DNA of 64,000 bases, taken from positions 254,540 through 318,539 of the forward strand of contig NZ_BMJY01000002.1 of assembly GCF_014643695.1 (NCBI RefSeq). Direction: 5' to 3'. The notes beneath the pieces are model-generated. The model made no database searches. It worked only from the letters and a program-made list of their open reading frames with translations, and was not told the DNA's origin. Of this stretch, positions 26,525 through 35,912 are shown in pieces. The translations under genes and the position numbers were made by a program. Position 1 is the stretch's first letter. Each line of letters begins with the position of its first letter. This DNA is from Microbacterium album (GTDB taxonomy: Bacteria; Actinomycetota; Actinomycetes; Actinomycetales; Microbacteriaceae).

Positions 26525-27793
26525 TCACGAGGGGGACCGCCGGGGATCGAGCGCACCGGTGGCCGCGTCCGTGGCTTCCTCCAGCCGCCGCAGACGCTCG
26601 CCGAAGGCGGCGAGCTCGCGGTCGGTCGCGGGCCAGCCCCCTGCCGACTCGGGCAGCAGGATCTCGCGCGCGGCGGTTGGGGCCGCTCCCACGCGCGCGG
26701 CCGCCGCGTCGGCCACCTCTGCGGGAGCCGCGTGCGGCGCCAGGCCGAGGCGCCGCGCGAGCCGGGCGGCGGCGCCGTCCCGCAGCACGCGCGCGGCGTG
26801 GGCCGCGTCGGCGGAGCGGGCGTACAGTCGCGCCCGGCCCTCGAGGGTCTCGCTGCCGCGGACCGTCACGGGCAGCCGCTCCGCGACGAGGGGGCCCAGT
26901 CGCCGACCCTGTACTGCCGCTGCGGCGCCGGCGGCGGCCATTAGCAGCACGATCGCGGGGGTCAGCCACGGCGGCACCAGGTCACCCAGCGTGGGCGGTG
27001 CGGTGGACACGTCGGCGTCCTCGATCGAGGGGACGTACCACACGACCCGCGCGTGGGTGCCGATCAGGCCGAGGCCGAGGGCGGCGTTGCCGGCCTCGGC
27101 GAGGTGCGCGTTGCCGAACAGCACCGATCCGTCGATCAGCGTCACGGTCCCGCCCGATCCGGACGGGGCCTGCAGCAGGGCGTAGCCGTCGTCCACCGGG
27201 TAGCAGCCGGTCGCGCCGGGGGCAGCCGTGAAGGCCCGCCCGGGCGCCACGCTTCCGGCGCGCTCGGCCGCGGGGAGCGTGCACTCCGGCGCGACGGGTC
27301 CGTCGCCGTATCCGGCCGGCTCCGAACCGGGGATCAACAGGTCCGCCGTGGCGGACTGCGGTGCCAGCACGACCGTGTCGCCCGCCCGTTCCACGAGGTC
27401 GAGGACGGTCTCGTCCGACAGATACCGCGTGTCGGCGAGCACGAGCGTCGTGTCGCCGTCGAGCACGGCCGCCGCCTCCTCGCGCCGCACCGCCGGGACG
27501 ACGTCGACGCCCCGATCGCGCAGGATGTTCACGATCGCGCGGGCGCCGTCCGCGCCCGGTCCCTCCGGATCGAAGGGAGGGCGCGCCGTCCAGTCGCGCG
27601 CCACGAACAGCGTCATGAGCGCGCCGAGCAGCAGCAGCGCGATCCCGAGCAGGATCCAGCCGAGCGCCGAGCGTCGTCGCCCGTCCGCCTCCGGGGAGCG
27701 GTCGCGCTCATCGTCGCGAGGGGCGTCCTCCGGGGCGCGGGCGGTGCGGTGGGGCTCCGGGGTGGGAGCCACGGGAGCGACGGGCCGGCTCAC
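26525..27793 (-). CDS. DUF4350-family membrane protein
   Basis: The 422-residue protein has a cytoplasmic Pro/Arg-rich start, a transmembrane helix near residues 45-65, an extracytoplasmic region with the DUF4350 pattern (GARAIVNILRDRGVDV, VLADTRYLSDE) and a second helix near 290. A C-terminal helical tail lies in the cytoplasm. GTG 27793 overlaps the DUF4129 stop (GTGA). It is equivalent to Rv3691. Biochemical function is unknown; it probably belongs to a membrane complex served by MoxR. Confidence 0.8.
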   Translation of the reverse strand: MSRPVAPVAPTPEPHRTARAPEDAPRDDERDRSPEADGRRRSALGWILLGIALLLLGALMTLFVARDWTARPPFDPEGPGADGARAIVNILRDRGVDVVPAVRREEAAAVLDGDTTLVLADTRYLSDETVLDLVERAGDTVVLAPQSATADLLIPGSEPAGYGDGPVAPECTLPAAERAGSVAPGRAFTAAPGATGCYPVDDGYALLQAPSGSGGTVTLIDGSVLFGNAHLAEAGNAALGLGLIGTHARVVWYVPSIEDADVSTAPPTLGDLVPPWLTPAIVLLMAAAGAAAAVQGRRLGPLVAERLPVTVRGSETLEGRARLYARSADAAHAARVLRDGAAARLARRLGLAPHAAPAEVADAAAARVGAAPTAAREILLPESAGGWPATDRELAAFGERLRRLEEATDAATGALDPRRSPS

Positions 27794-28437
27794 GCGGGGA
27801 CCACCTCCGGCGCGTGCGCGGGCACGCTGCGGGCGATCGCCTCGTCCACCGCGACGACGGCCGAGTAGACCTCCGCGGTTCCTCGGCGACGGAGATAGCG
27901 CACGTCGTCGAAGGAGCGCGCCGCGGCCTGCAGCTCGTGCGCGCGATCGGGGAACGGCCGGCCCGCGCGCGCCGCGAGGCCCTGCGCCGTGGTGCCGGGG
28001 GGCGCCTCGAGGATGCCGCGTTCCTCGAGCGACCGCGCGAGCGCGCGGAACCGTGCCACGATCGCTCCGTCCCAGTCTCCCGAGCGGGCGCTCTCCTCGG
28101 CCGCCGCGCGCAGCTGCGCCGCCGACCGGCTCTCGGCCTCGCCGAACAGCAGGGCCGACGACTCCGTGCGGTGTGCGAGGCGCGGGCGGCCCCAGATCAG
28201 GAACGCGGTCACGAGCAGGCCCGCGACGAGCAGGACCGCGGCGACCGCCAGGACGGGGCTCCACTCGATGTCGCCGCGGGGCGAGAGCAGGTCGCCGATG
28301 AACTCGGCGATCGCGCGGGCGGCCCGGTCCAGGGGCGTCGGCTGGGCGGCGTCGTAGACGGGGTCGGCGAGCTCGCGCTCCGCCCACTCGCGCGCCTCGT
28401 CGCCGTCCGGCAGGAGGGGGATGGCCGCGCGGATCAC
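27790..28437 (-). CDS. DUF4129-family membrane protein
   Basis: The 215-residue protein has one transmembrane helix (about residues 55-78) and a cytoplasmic DUF4129 domain with the pattern DGAIVARFRALARSLEERG, PPGTTAQGLAARAG and a late YLRRRGTAEVY segment. GTG 28437 overlaps the upstream stop (GTGA), and the end overlaps DUF4350 in the same way, so the operon is tightly coupled. It is equivalent to Rv3690. Function is unknown. Confidence 0.82.
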   Translation of the reverse strand: MIRAAIPLLPDGDEAREWAERELADPVYDAAQPTPLDRAARAIAEFIGDLLSPRGDIEWSPVLAVAAVLLVAGLLVTAFLIWGRPRLAHRTESSALLFGEAESRSAAQLRAAAEESARSGDWDGAIVARFRALARSLEERGILEAPPGTTAQGLAARAGRPFPDRAHELQAAARSFDDVRYLRRRGTAEVYSAVVAVDEAIARSVPAHAPEVVPA

Positions 28438-29888
28438 GACCCGCCCGCGTCCGGTGGAGCGTCGCCACCATCGGGCCGCTGCTGTCCTGTCGGATGCTGT
28501 CCTGTCGGCTGCCATGCTGCCGGCTGCCCGGGCGACGGGGGCGACGGCGGTGCGTGCCGGGCAGGCTCCGCGTGGGGCGGCGCGTACGGCAGCGGGGGCG
28601 GGGCGTACGGCGGCTGCCCGGGAGCGGCGGGCTGCGGCGGGGCCCCGTAGCCGGGAGGGGCCGCCGGCGGCACGAACGGCGGGTGCCCCTGCGGCCCCGG
28701 GCTGCCGTAGGAGGGCGCGCCGGGAGCGCTGTGGGCCGCTCCGGGCGCAGGTCCGTACGCGGGCGGGCCGTACGCGGGCGGCCCGTAGGGAGGCGCGCCG
28801 TAGGCGGGCGCATAAGTCTGCTCCGGGCGCGGCGGCGCGACGTCGGAGGGGTCGTACGACCAGGGATCCGCGGGGCTCTCGCCGAGCTCGCGCCGCTCGA
28901 CGTATCGCTGGAGACGCACGTCGAGGCCCTCGCGGCGCATGCGCGCATCGATGTAGACCAGCACGGCCGACGTCGCCTGCACGACCACGCCGATCGCCTG
29001 CACGAGCAGCGTGAGGACCTGCGTCAGGAGCGCCAGCAGAGCCGCGACGATCCACTCGCCCGCGTCGCCGGCGTCGCCGCTGCCGAACGGCATGACGATG
29101 CCCACGAAGAGCTGCGTCGCCCACGACAGGGGCGTGCTGATGACGAACGCCGCCACGCTCATGATCATGTTGATCAGCACCAGCACGCCGAACGTCGACC
29201 AGAAGCGACCGCGCGTGAGGGTCCAGGAGCGCACGATGCCGCCGCGCAGCGTCGCGTGCTCGAGGACGATGGCGGAGGGCACGACGTAGAGCTTGGTCGC
29301 GAGCCACAGGCCGAGCACGATGGCTCCCGGGATCGTGAGCAGCAGCGAGAGGGTGGGCACCCAGGTCTGCCCGCCGCTGGCGACGGCCACGACGATCGGG
29401 GCGACGAGGATGGCGAGGACGACCGTCGTCGCCAGCAGCGTGAGCAGGAAGTAGCCCACCAGGCGCCAGAAGACGGGACGCACGCGCGCCCAGATCAGGC
29501 GCAGGCTCGCCCGCTCGCCGACCGTCGCGTGGGCGACCTCGCCGACGACCACTCCCTGCACGATCACGCCGATGGCTCCGAGGCACAGGGCGGCGACGAG
29601 CGCCGCCGCACCCGTGGCGAACGTCGACCCGGCGAGGATCTCGTCGAACTCCCGCGTGCGGGGCGGAACCGTGTCCAGGCGGGAGAACGTCAGGAAGGCG
29701 ACCAGTCCGACCAGCAGGAGCGTGGCGATCGAGCCGATGACCTGCACGACCATCGCGAAGCCCAGCAGCACCTTGGGGTTGCCGCGCAGCGCGGCGAAGG
29801 AGCGCCCGAGGATGGTCCCGAATCCGTAGGGATACAGCGGCACGAGGCCGGCGCGCGGCGCCGGCGTCCACGACGTCGAACTGGTCAC
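28434..29888 (-). CDS. Multi-pass membrane protein (GP-PDE membrane-domain type) with Pro/Gly/Tyr tail
   Basis: The first 330 residues of this 484-residue protein form about six to eight transmembrane helices with the conserved start PLYPYGFGTILGRSF and a later SWTLTRGRFWSTFG, the pattern of glycerophosphodiester phosphodiesterase membrane domains (PF10110). The last 140 residues are low-complexity, rich in Pro, Gly, Tyr and Ala (repeated YGPPAYGPP), and likely disordered in the cytoplasm. GTG 29888 follows an AAGGGGGAT ribosome-binding site. It heads the moxR-type operon and is divergent from mtrA. Confidence 0.78.
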   Translation of the reverse strand: MTSSTSWTPAPRAGLVPLYPYGFGTILGRSFAALRGNPKVLLGFAMVVQVIGSIATLLLVGLVAFLTFSRLDTVPPRTREFDEILAGSTFATGAAALVAALCLGAIGVIVQGVVVGEVAHATVGERASLRLIWARVRPVFWRLVGYFLLTLLATTVVLAILVAPIVVAVASGGQTWVPTLSLLLTIPGAIVLGLWLATKLYVVPSAIVLEHATLRGGIVRSWTLTRGRFWSTFGVLVLINMIMSVAAFVISTPLSWATQLFVGIVMPFGSGDAGDAGEWIVAALLALLTQVLTLLVQAIGVVVQATSAVLVYIDARMRREGLDVRLQRYVERRELGESPADPWSYDPSDVAPPRPEQTYAPAYGAPPYGPPAYGPPAYGPAPGAAHSAPGAPSYGSPGPQGHPPFVPPAAPPGYGAPPQPAAPGQPPYAPPPLPYAPPHAEPARHAPPSPPSPGQPAAWQPTGQHPTGQQRPDGGDAPPDAGGS

Positions 29889-29989
29889 GTCATCCCCCTT
29901 GCGGAAAGTCGGCCGTCCGGCGATGCCCGTGGGCTCGCTGCCCGGAGCGGCCTCGCGGCGGGAGCCGTGCCCCCTTCGTGACATCCACG

Positions 29990-30017
29990 TTACAGAACCG
30001 GGGAGGTCGATTAGGCT
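29990..30017 (+). promoter_or_regulatory. mtrA promoter candidate
   Basis: TTACAG (29990-29995), a 16-base spacer and TAGGCT (30012-30017) form the best -35/-10 pair in the 194-bp gap between the moxR operon and mtrA. The leader would be about 58 bases. Confidence 0.5.
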
Positions 30018-30082
30018 GGTCGGACGCGTGGAGCGCACCGCGCCGTGCGCCTCGGATCCCGAACGAAGGACCTCCGTACCCC

Positions 30083-30778
30083 ATGACAGCCCGCATCCTC
30101 GTGGTCGACGACGACACGGCACTGGCCGAGATGATCGGCATCGTGCTGCGCACCGAGGGGTTCGACACGCTGTTCTGCGCCGACGGTGAGCTCGCCGTCG
30201 ACGCCTGGCGCCAGGAGCGTCCGGACCTGGTGCTGCTCGACCTCATGTTGCCCGGCAAGGACGGCATCGAGATCTGCACGGACATCCGTGCCGAATCGGG
30301 CGTGCCGATCATCATGCTGACCGCGCGCTCCGACACCACCGACGTGGTCAACGGTCTCGAGGCCGGCGCGGACGACTACATCGTCAAGCCGTTCAACCCG
30401 AAGGAGCTCGTGGCGCGCATCCGGACGCGGCTGCGTCCCGCCGCCGAGTCCTCCAACGGGGTGCTCCGGATCGGCGACCTCACGGTCGACGTCGCGGCGC
30501 ACGAGGTGCGCCGCGGTCAGGACCCGATCGCGCTCACGCCGCTGGAGTTCGAGCTGCTCGTCGCGCTCGCCTCCCGGCCGCAGCAGGTCTTCTCCCGCGA
30601 GGAGCTGCTGGAGCAGGTCTGGGGCTACCACTACAAGGCGGACACGCGGCTGGTGAACGTGCACGTGCAGCGCCTGCGCGCCAAGATCGAGCTCGACCCC
30701 GACAACCCCAAGATCGTCACGACGGTGCGCGGCGTCGGCTATCGCGCAGGCGCCGCGTCCGGTGCCGCCGCGTCCTAG
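30083..30778 (+). CDS. mtrA: Response regulator MtrA
   Basis: This 231-residue OmpR-family regulator has a receiver domain with the acidic pocket VVDDD, phospho-acceptor Asp53 and the conserved Lys of DDYIVKPF. A winged-helix domain follows (TPLEFELLVALASRP, RLVNVHVQRLRAKIE). MtrA controls DNA-replication, cell-wall and division genes in actinobacteria. ATG 30083 gives the family N-terminus MTARILVVDDD. It is followed after four bases by mtrB and then lpqB, the standard three-gene operon. Confidence 0.97.
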   Translation: MTARILVVDDDTALAEMIGIVLRTEGFDTLFCADGELAVDAWRQERPDLVLLDLMLPGKDGIEICTDIRAESGVPIIMLTARSDTTDVVNGLEAGADDYIVKPFNPKELVARIRTRLRPAAESSNGVLRIGDLTVDVAAHEVRRGQDPIALTPLEFELLVALASRPQQVFSREELLEQVWGYHYKADTRLVNVHVQRLRAKIELDPDNPKIVTTVRGVGYRAGAASGAAAS

Positions 30779-30782
30779 GGAC

Positions 30783-32492
30783 ATGCCGCCCGCAGCGAGT
30801 CCGCCGCTGTTCGCCTGGAGCGCTCCCCGCACGTGGCCGGACGCGCTGCGGCGGCTGTGGAGCGGCTCCCTCCAGTTCCGCACGATCGTCATCACCACGG
30901 CCCTCACGGCCATGACGATCACCGTCGCGTGTCTCTGGATGGCGCTCGCCATCCAGAACGACCTGTTCGACTCGCGCCGCGAGGACGTGCTCGCGGACGC
31001 ATCGCGCGCCATGGCGTATGCGACCGACACCCTCGAGTCCGCCGAGCCGCCCACGAGCCGAGCCGCGGTGCAGCAGCTCATGAGCTCGGTGCGCGAGGAC
31101 ATCGGGCGGCTCGCGACCACGGAGCTGATCGCGGGTCTGCGCATCGACGACGCGCCGTCCCCCCTCGCCCCGCCGAGCTTCGGCGTCCTCGGGCTGCCCA
31201 CCGAGGTGCTCTCCGACGGTCTGCGCGAGCGCGTGCGCTCGACGCCGGACTCGCAGTGGTGGCAGTCCATCGCGCTGCAGGACGGCCAGGGGGCCCAGGT
31301 CGCGGGCATCGTGGTGGGACAGCAGCTCCAGGTCCAGAATGTCGGCTCCTACGAGATCTACCTGGCGTACGACCTCGCCGACGAGACCGAGACGCTGCGG
31401 TTCGTGCAGCGCACCCTGTGGGCTTCCGGGATCGCGATGGTGCTGATCGTCGTGACGATCCTGCTGCTCGTGATGCGATCGCTCACCAGCCCCATCATCG
31501 AGGCCGCCGGCACGAGCGCGCGGCTCGCGTCGGGCGACCTGAAGGTGCGCATCCCCGTGCGCGGCGAGGACGAGCTGGCCACGCTGGGCCGATCGTTCAA
31601 CGCCATGGCCGACAGCATCGAGTCGCAGATCCACGAGCTGGCCGAGCTGTCGCTCGTGCAGCAGCGCTTCGTGTCCGATGTGTCGCATGAGCTGCGGACG
31701 CCGCTGACGACGATCCGCCTCGCCGCCGACATCCTGCACGACCGCCGCGACCAGTTCGACGCCGCGACCGCCCGCGCCGCGGAGCTGCTGCACGCGCAGG
31801 TGGCGCGGTTCGAGGAACTGCTCACCGACCTGCTCGAGATCAGCCGCTATGACGCCGGCTCCGTGCAGCTGGAGCTGGAGGCGACCAACCTGGCTCACCT
31901 CGCCGAGGACGTCATGGAGTCGATGCGCCAGCTCGCCGAGCAGCACGGCAGCGAGTTGCGCCTGCTCGCGCCCGGCGGCTACTCGCCCGTCGACCTCGAT
32001 CCGCGTCGCGTCCGCCGGGTGCTGCGCAACCTCCTGGGCAACGCGATCGAGCACGGCGAGGGGCGCCCGATCGTCCTGACCGTCGACAGCAACCAGCACG
32101 CCGTGGCGGTGGGCGTGCGGGACTACGGGATGGGCATGTCGGCCGCGGAGGCCGAGCGCGTGTTCGACCGGTTCTGGCGCGCCGACCCCTCTCGTCGCCG
32201 GACCATCGGCGGGACGGGCCTCGGGCTGTCGATCGCGCTGGGGGACGCCAAGCTGCACGGCGGCACGCTCTCGGTCTGGTCCCAGGTCGGCCGCGGCACG
32301 CACTTCGTTCTCACGCTGCCGCGCCACGCCGGCGGGCTCGACGGCCCGTCGCCCATCCGGCTCGAGCCATCCGACGAGACCGTCCCGGTCGCGCTCGGGG
32401 CGACCCAGCCGATCTCGACGATCGATGTAGCCGCGCTCCAGGGATCCGCGGGAGCATCGTCCGAGGGGACCGAGGGAGGGGACGCGCGATGA
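30783..32492 (+). CDS. mtrB: Sensor histidine kinase MtrB
   Basis: The 569-residue kinase has two transmembrane helices (about residues 38-60 and 215-240) around an extracytoplasmic sensor domain. A HAMP domain follows, then the H-box SDVSHELRTPLTTIRL and ATPase motifs N (RNLLGNAIEHGE), G1 (VRDYGMGM) and G2 (GTGLGLSI). It phosphorylates MtrA. A C-terminal tail of about 50 residues after the ATPase domain is Ser/Pro-rich. The stop overlaps the lpqB start (ATGA). Confidence 0.95.
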   Translation: MPPAASPPLFAWSAPRTWPDALRRLWSGSLQFRTIVITTALTAMTITVACLWMALAIQNDLFDSRREDVLADASRAMAYATDTLESAEPPTSRAAVQQLMSSVREDIGRLATTELIAGLRIDDAPSPLAPPSFGVLGLPTEVLSDGLRERVRSTPDSQWWQSIALQDGQGAQVAGIVVGQQLQVQNVGSYEIYLAYDLADETETLRFVQRTLWASGIAMVLIVVTILLLVMRSLTSPIIEAAGTSARLASGDLKVRIPVRGEDELATLGRSFNAMADSIESQIHELAELSLVQQRFVSDVSHELRTPLTTIRLAADILHDRRDQFDAATARAAELLHAQVARFEELLTDLLEISRYDAGSVQLELEATNLAHLAEDVMESMRQLAEQHGSELRLLAPGGYSPVDLDPRRVRRVLRNLLGNAIEHGEGRPIVLTVDSNQHAVAVGVRDYGMGMSAAEAERVFDRFWRADPSRRRTIGGTGLGLSIALGDAKLHGGTLSVWSQVGRGTHFVLTLPRHAGGLDGPSPIRLEPSDETVPVALGATQPISTIDVAALQGSAGASSEGTEGGDAR

Positions 32493-34195
32493 ACCGACGA
32501 TCTGCGGCCGCCGCGGCGCTGCTGGCGCTGCTGCTGACGCTCGCCGCGTGCACGGGTTTTCCCACGTCCGGGTATGTCACGCCCGTGCAGCCGCGCGACG
32601 ACGCCGACTCCGAGCCCAACTGGCAGTTCTACCCGGACGGCCCCGCCGGGGACGAGACGCCCGAGCAGATCGTCGCGGGCTTCGTCGAGGCGGCCACGTC
32701 TCCCATCCGCGGATGGGAGACGGCCCGCCAGTTCCTCACGAGTTCGCTGGCGGAGACGTGGCGCCCCGAGTCGTCCGTCATCGTGGACCTGGCGGACGAG
32801 CGCCGCTTCGTCGAGAGCGACGACGCGATCGAGCTCACCGTCACCCCCACGGCGACCGTGGACCAGCACGGCTCCTACTCCACCTCGACGAGCGGGGACG
32901 TCACCCTGCGGTTCGAGCTGGTTCAGCAGGAGGACGAACAGTGGCGCATCTCCGAGGCACCGGACGGCATCGTGCTCGACCGGCAGAGCTTCTCGGAGGT
33001 GTACAGCGCCCATACGCTCGCCTATTTCGACCCGACGTGGACCTACCTGGTGCCCGACGTGCGATGGTTCCCCGCGAGCGGCAACAGCGCGACGAAGATC
33101 GTCGCGCAACTCGTCGAGGGCGCCCCCAGCCCGTGGCTCGCCGGATCCGTGGTGAGCGCGTTCCCCCAGGACGTCCACCTCGCGCGCGCCGCCGTGCCCG
33201 TCGACACCGATCAGATCGCGGACGTCGAGCTCGACGAGTTGGCCGCCGGGGCGGACCAGGTGTCGATCGGGCGCATGCTCGCCCAGCTGGAGGCCAGCCT
33301 CGCGGGTGCGGGGGTGCAGAGCGTACGGCTGCGGATCGACGGCGACTCGGTCGCCGCCGTGCCCGTCGCGACGGTCGCGACTCGTCCCGAGCCGCGCGCG
33401 CTCGTGCTGCAGGACGGTGCGTTCGGCTTCCTCTCGGGCGGAGAGATCACCCCGCTGGAGGGGTTGAGCGACACGATCGAGGACATCCCCACGGCCATCC
33501 GGGCGGCGTCCGTGGCGCCCGGCCAGCAGGTCGCCGCGCTCCTGCTGGCGACGGGGGTCGTGCACCGCGTGACGTCCGACGGGCGCAACGACCACGTGCA
33601 GGACTCGCGCCCGGGGCAGCTTCCTCCGGTGCTCGATCCGTTCGGGCACGTGTGGACGGCGTCGTCGCAGGAGCCGGGGCGCCTCCTGGCGTGGAATGCT
33701 GACCTCGAACCCACCGTCATCGAGGGCGCGTGGCCGGATGCGAGCCGCCTGTCGGCGATCGCGATGTCGCGTGACGGCTCCCGGCTGGCGGCACTGGTCG
33801 CCATCGGGGGCGAGTACTGGGCCGTGGTCGCGGGGGTGAGCCGCGACCAGACCGGGGCGCCGACGGGGATCGGCGAGGCGACGCGCGTGGCGCTGCTCGA
33901 CAATCCGGGTATCGCGGTGGCGTGGCTGGAGGACACCAGGATCGGCATCGTCTCCGGGGACGAGCGCGCGGTGTCGGTCATCCAGCAGCAGGTCGGCGGT
34001 CAGTCCGAGCGCTCGGTGGCGCCGAGCGGCACGATCCGGATCGAGTCGGGCACTCAGGACTCGTCGGCGCGGCTGCTCACGGCCGACGGGCTGCTGTACA
34101 TGCGGCGCGGGTCGTCCTGGCAGCAGGTGGCGGGCGGCGTCTCCGTGCTCGCGACGCAGGCGGGCAGCCCGCAGGCCTCGCGCGAGATGCCCTGA
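32489..34195 (+). CDS. lpqB: Lipoprotein LpqB
   Basis: The 568-residue product has a lipoprotein signal with lipobox LAAC (Cys21), then a sporulation/GerMN-like domain (about 150-270) and a C-terminal beta-propeller region (about 290-560). LpqB is anchored on the outer face of the membrane and modulates MtrB sensing. Its coupling to mtrB by a 4-base overlap is standard. Nothing unusual was seen. Confidence 0.93.
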   Translation: MNRRSAAAAALLALLLTLAACTGFPTSGYVTPVQPRDDADSEPNWQFYPDGPAGDETPEQIVAGFVEAATSPIRGWETARQFLTSSLAETWRPESSVIVDLADERRFVESDDAIELTVTPTATVDQHGSYSTSTSGDVTLRFELVQQEDEQWRISEAPDGIVLDRQSFSEVYSAHTLAYFDPTWTYLVPDVRWFPASGNSATKIVAQLVEGAPSPWLAGSVVSAFPQDVHLARAAVPVDTDQIADVELDELAAGADQVSIGRMLAQLEASLAGAGVQSVRLRIDGDSVAAVPVATVATRPEPRALVLQDGAFGFLSGGEITPLEGLSDTIEDIPTAIRAASVAPGQQVAALLLATGVVHRVTSDGRNDHVQDSRPGQLPPVLDPFGHVWTASSQEPGRLLAWNADLEPTVIEGAWPDASRLSAIAMSRDGSRLAALVAIGGEYWAVVAGVSRDQTGAPTGIGEATRVALLDNPGIAVAWLEDTRIGIVSGDERAVSVIQQQVGGQSERSVAPSGTIRIESGTQDSSARLLTADGLLYMRRGSSWQQVAGGVSVLATQAGSPQASREMP

Positions 34196-34297
34196 GGGAG
34201 GGCCGCACGCCTCGTCCCCAGCGGTCCGGGCGTCGGTGCTCTTCGTGCGGATCCGCGCGGCCCCCGCACCGGCGGCGCCGGGCGCGATGCTGACGGC

Positions 34298-34964
34298 ATG
34301 GGGACGACTCGGCTCGCGGACGTGGCCGGCGCAACGCGCCGGGCCCTGGAGGGCGCGCTCGCGCTCGCGCTGCCCGTGGCGTGCGCGGGCTGCGGCGCGT
34401 CCGGCGTCGACCTGTGCGCGCCGTGCGCGGCGCGCCTGCGACCCGACCCGCGCTGCCGCGCGATCCCCGGCGGACTGGCGGTCTGGAGCGGGCTGGTGTT
34501 CGACGGCGAGGCGGCCCGCGCCGTGCGCGCCCTCAAGGAGCGGGGCCGCACCGACGTGGCGCTCATGCTCGCGCCGGCCCTGCGCGCCGCGGTGAGCGCC
34601 GCCCTGGCCGGCCGCCGCGCGCCCGTGGTGGCGGTGCCGGTGCCCACGTCCCGCGCCGCGCTGCGGCGGCGGGGGTATCGCGTTCCCGAGCTCGTCGCGC
34701 GACGCGCGGGCGCGCGCACGACGCGCCTGCTGGTCGCGGCTCGACCGACGCGGGACCAGCGCGGCCTCGGCCGCGCGGAACGCGAGCGCAACGCCGCGGG
34801 CAGCATGCGCGTGCGCGGCCGGGCCGCGGGCCTGGAGGTGCTGCTCGTCGACGACGTGGTCACGACCGGCGCGACGCTCGCGGAGGCGGCGCGCTTTGCG
34901 GGCGGCGGGAGCGACCGTCGTGGGCGCCGCGGTCGTCGCCGCGACGCCCCGGCGCGCGCCGTGA
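34298..34964 (+). pseudogene. comF: ComF-family phosphoribosyltransferase with apparent frameshift near its C-terminus
   Basis: Starting at ATG 34298 the frame encodes a ComF-like protein: a Cys-rich N-terminus (CAGCG, DLCAPC), a PVPTSRAALRRRGY segment and the PRPP-binding motif VLLVDDVVTTGATL. After LAEAAR, at about base 34894, the normal ending (ALRAAGATVVGAAVV and a stop at 34962-34964) continues in the next frame. The original frame instead runs as low-quality Arg-rich sequence into hpf, ending at 35284. One extra base or two missing bases in the GCGCGC run explain this. The active-site motif is intact, so a partly functional protein or an assembly error is possible. Confidence 0.75.
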
Positions 34965-35021
34965 GGCGCGTCCGAGGGACGGCCGGTGGGCGGATGGCGG
35001 ATGCGACGCGCCCAAGGGGTC

Positions 35022-35050
35022 GTGACAGATCGAGTCGACCGGTCTACGGT
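35022..35050 (+). promoter_or_regulatory. hpf promoter candidate
   Basis: GTGACA (35022-35027), a 17-base spacer and TACGGT (35045-35050) make a good vegetative-type promoter. The leader to hpf would be about 110 bases. Confidence 0.5.
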
Positions 35051-35129
35051 AGGGGGTCACACAAGCCCCCGGGGCTGCTCCGCTCATCGCGACGCGAGGG
35101 GCGGGCGCCGGCCCCGCGGACCCGGAAGA

Positions 35130-35151
35130 GGTCCGCCTTGGTCGGCGGACC
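35130..35151 (+). promoter_or_regulatory. Hairpin in the hpf leader
   Basis: GGTCCGCC and GGCGGACC form a perfect 8-bp stem with a 6-base loop. It ends 15 bases before ATG 35167, just ahead of the AGGGAGG ribosome-binding site. It could influence hpf translation or message stability, or could be a terminator for comF; no U tract is present. Confidence 0.45.
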
Positions 35152-35166
35152 GGACAGGGAGGCAAG

Positions 35167-35832
35167 ATGGACACGCACATCAGCGGAGTCGGCGTCGGGG
35201 TCACCGACCGTTTCCGATCGGTGGTCGAGGAGAAGACCGCCCGGATCGCGACCCTCGCGCCGCGTGCGATGCGGCTCGAGGTGAAGGTCACGCATCAGGC
35301 CCACCGCAACGGCCGCGTGGAGGACGACGTCGTCGAGCTCACCATCATCGGCAAGGGCCCCGTCATCCGGGCGGAGGCGTGCGCGGGCGACAAGTTCGCC
35401 GCCCTGGACGTCGCGCTCGACAAGCTGGTCGAGCAGCTGCGTCGGGCCAAGGACAAGCGCGTCACGGGGCGACTGCACCCCCGGGGCGCCCACTACGAGA
35501 AGGGCTCGGGCGCCCTGCAGGGCATCGACGTCCAGCCCGCCCCGGCGGACGTCATCGAGGCGGTCGTGACGGGCGAGGTCCCGGTCGTCTCCGAGCGGGA
35601 GGAGGAAGACGACTACACGCCCGTCGTCATCCGCACGAAGACGTTCGACCCGGAGTGGATGACGGTCGAGGAAGCCGTCGACCGCATGGAGCTGGTCGGC
35701 CACGACTTCTTCCTGTTCATCGACGCCCGCACCGACCACCCGAGTGTGGTCTACCGGCGCCGCGGCTGGGACTACGGCGTCATCTCGCTCACCGCGCAGG
35801 CGCCCCCGCAGGCCGAGGCCCTGGCGTCCTGA
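35167..35832 (+). CDS. hpf: Long-form ribosome hibernation promoting factor
   Basis: The 221-residue protein has an N-terminal S30AE domain (about 1-105) and the C-terminal dimerisation domain of long HPF (about 150-205; KTFDPEWMTVEEAVDRMELVGHDFFLF and VVYRRRGWDYGVI). It binds the 30S decoding region and brings 70S particles together as 100S dimers in slow growth. AGGGAGG precedes ATG 35167. It sits between comF and secA as in M. tuberculosis (Rv3241c). Its leader has a strong promoter and a hairpin. Confidence 0.95.
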   Translation: MDTHISGVGVGVTDRFRSVVEEKTARIATLAPRAMRLEVKVTHQAHRNGRVEDDVVELTIIGKGPVIRAEACAGDKFAALDVALDKLVEQLRRAKDKRVTGRLHPRGAHYEKGSGALQGIDVQPAPADVIEAVVTGEVPVVSEREEEDDYTPVVIRTKTFDPEWMTVEEAVDRMELVGHDFFLFIDARTDHPSVVYRRRGWDYGVISLTAQAPPQAEALAS

Positions 35833-35858
35833 GCTGACTCCACCCGAACCGAACCGAG

Positions 35859-35912
35859 GATGTCCCACTTCCTGCCGGAATGAAGCCGGTATCCGGCAGG
35901 AAGTGGGACATC
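35859..35912. repeat. Perfect 21-bp inverted repeat with a third partial copy nearby
   Basis: The arms at 35859-35879 and 35892-35912 are exact reverse complements (GATGTCCCACTTCCTGCC... ) around a 12-base loop. A further copy of its core, GAAGTGGGAC, lies at 35922-35931. It stands between hpf and a convergent minus-strand gene, so it can terminate both. The perfect match and the extra copy also suggest a mobile palindromic repeat or the paired ends of a vanished element. Confidence 0.7.

Noticed and set aside
34298..35284. 328-residue ComF protein taken at face value
   Set aside because: The last 110 residues are in the wrong frame relative to the family ending and overlap hpf by 118 bases.
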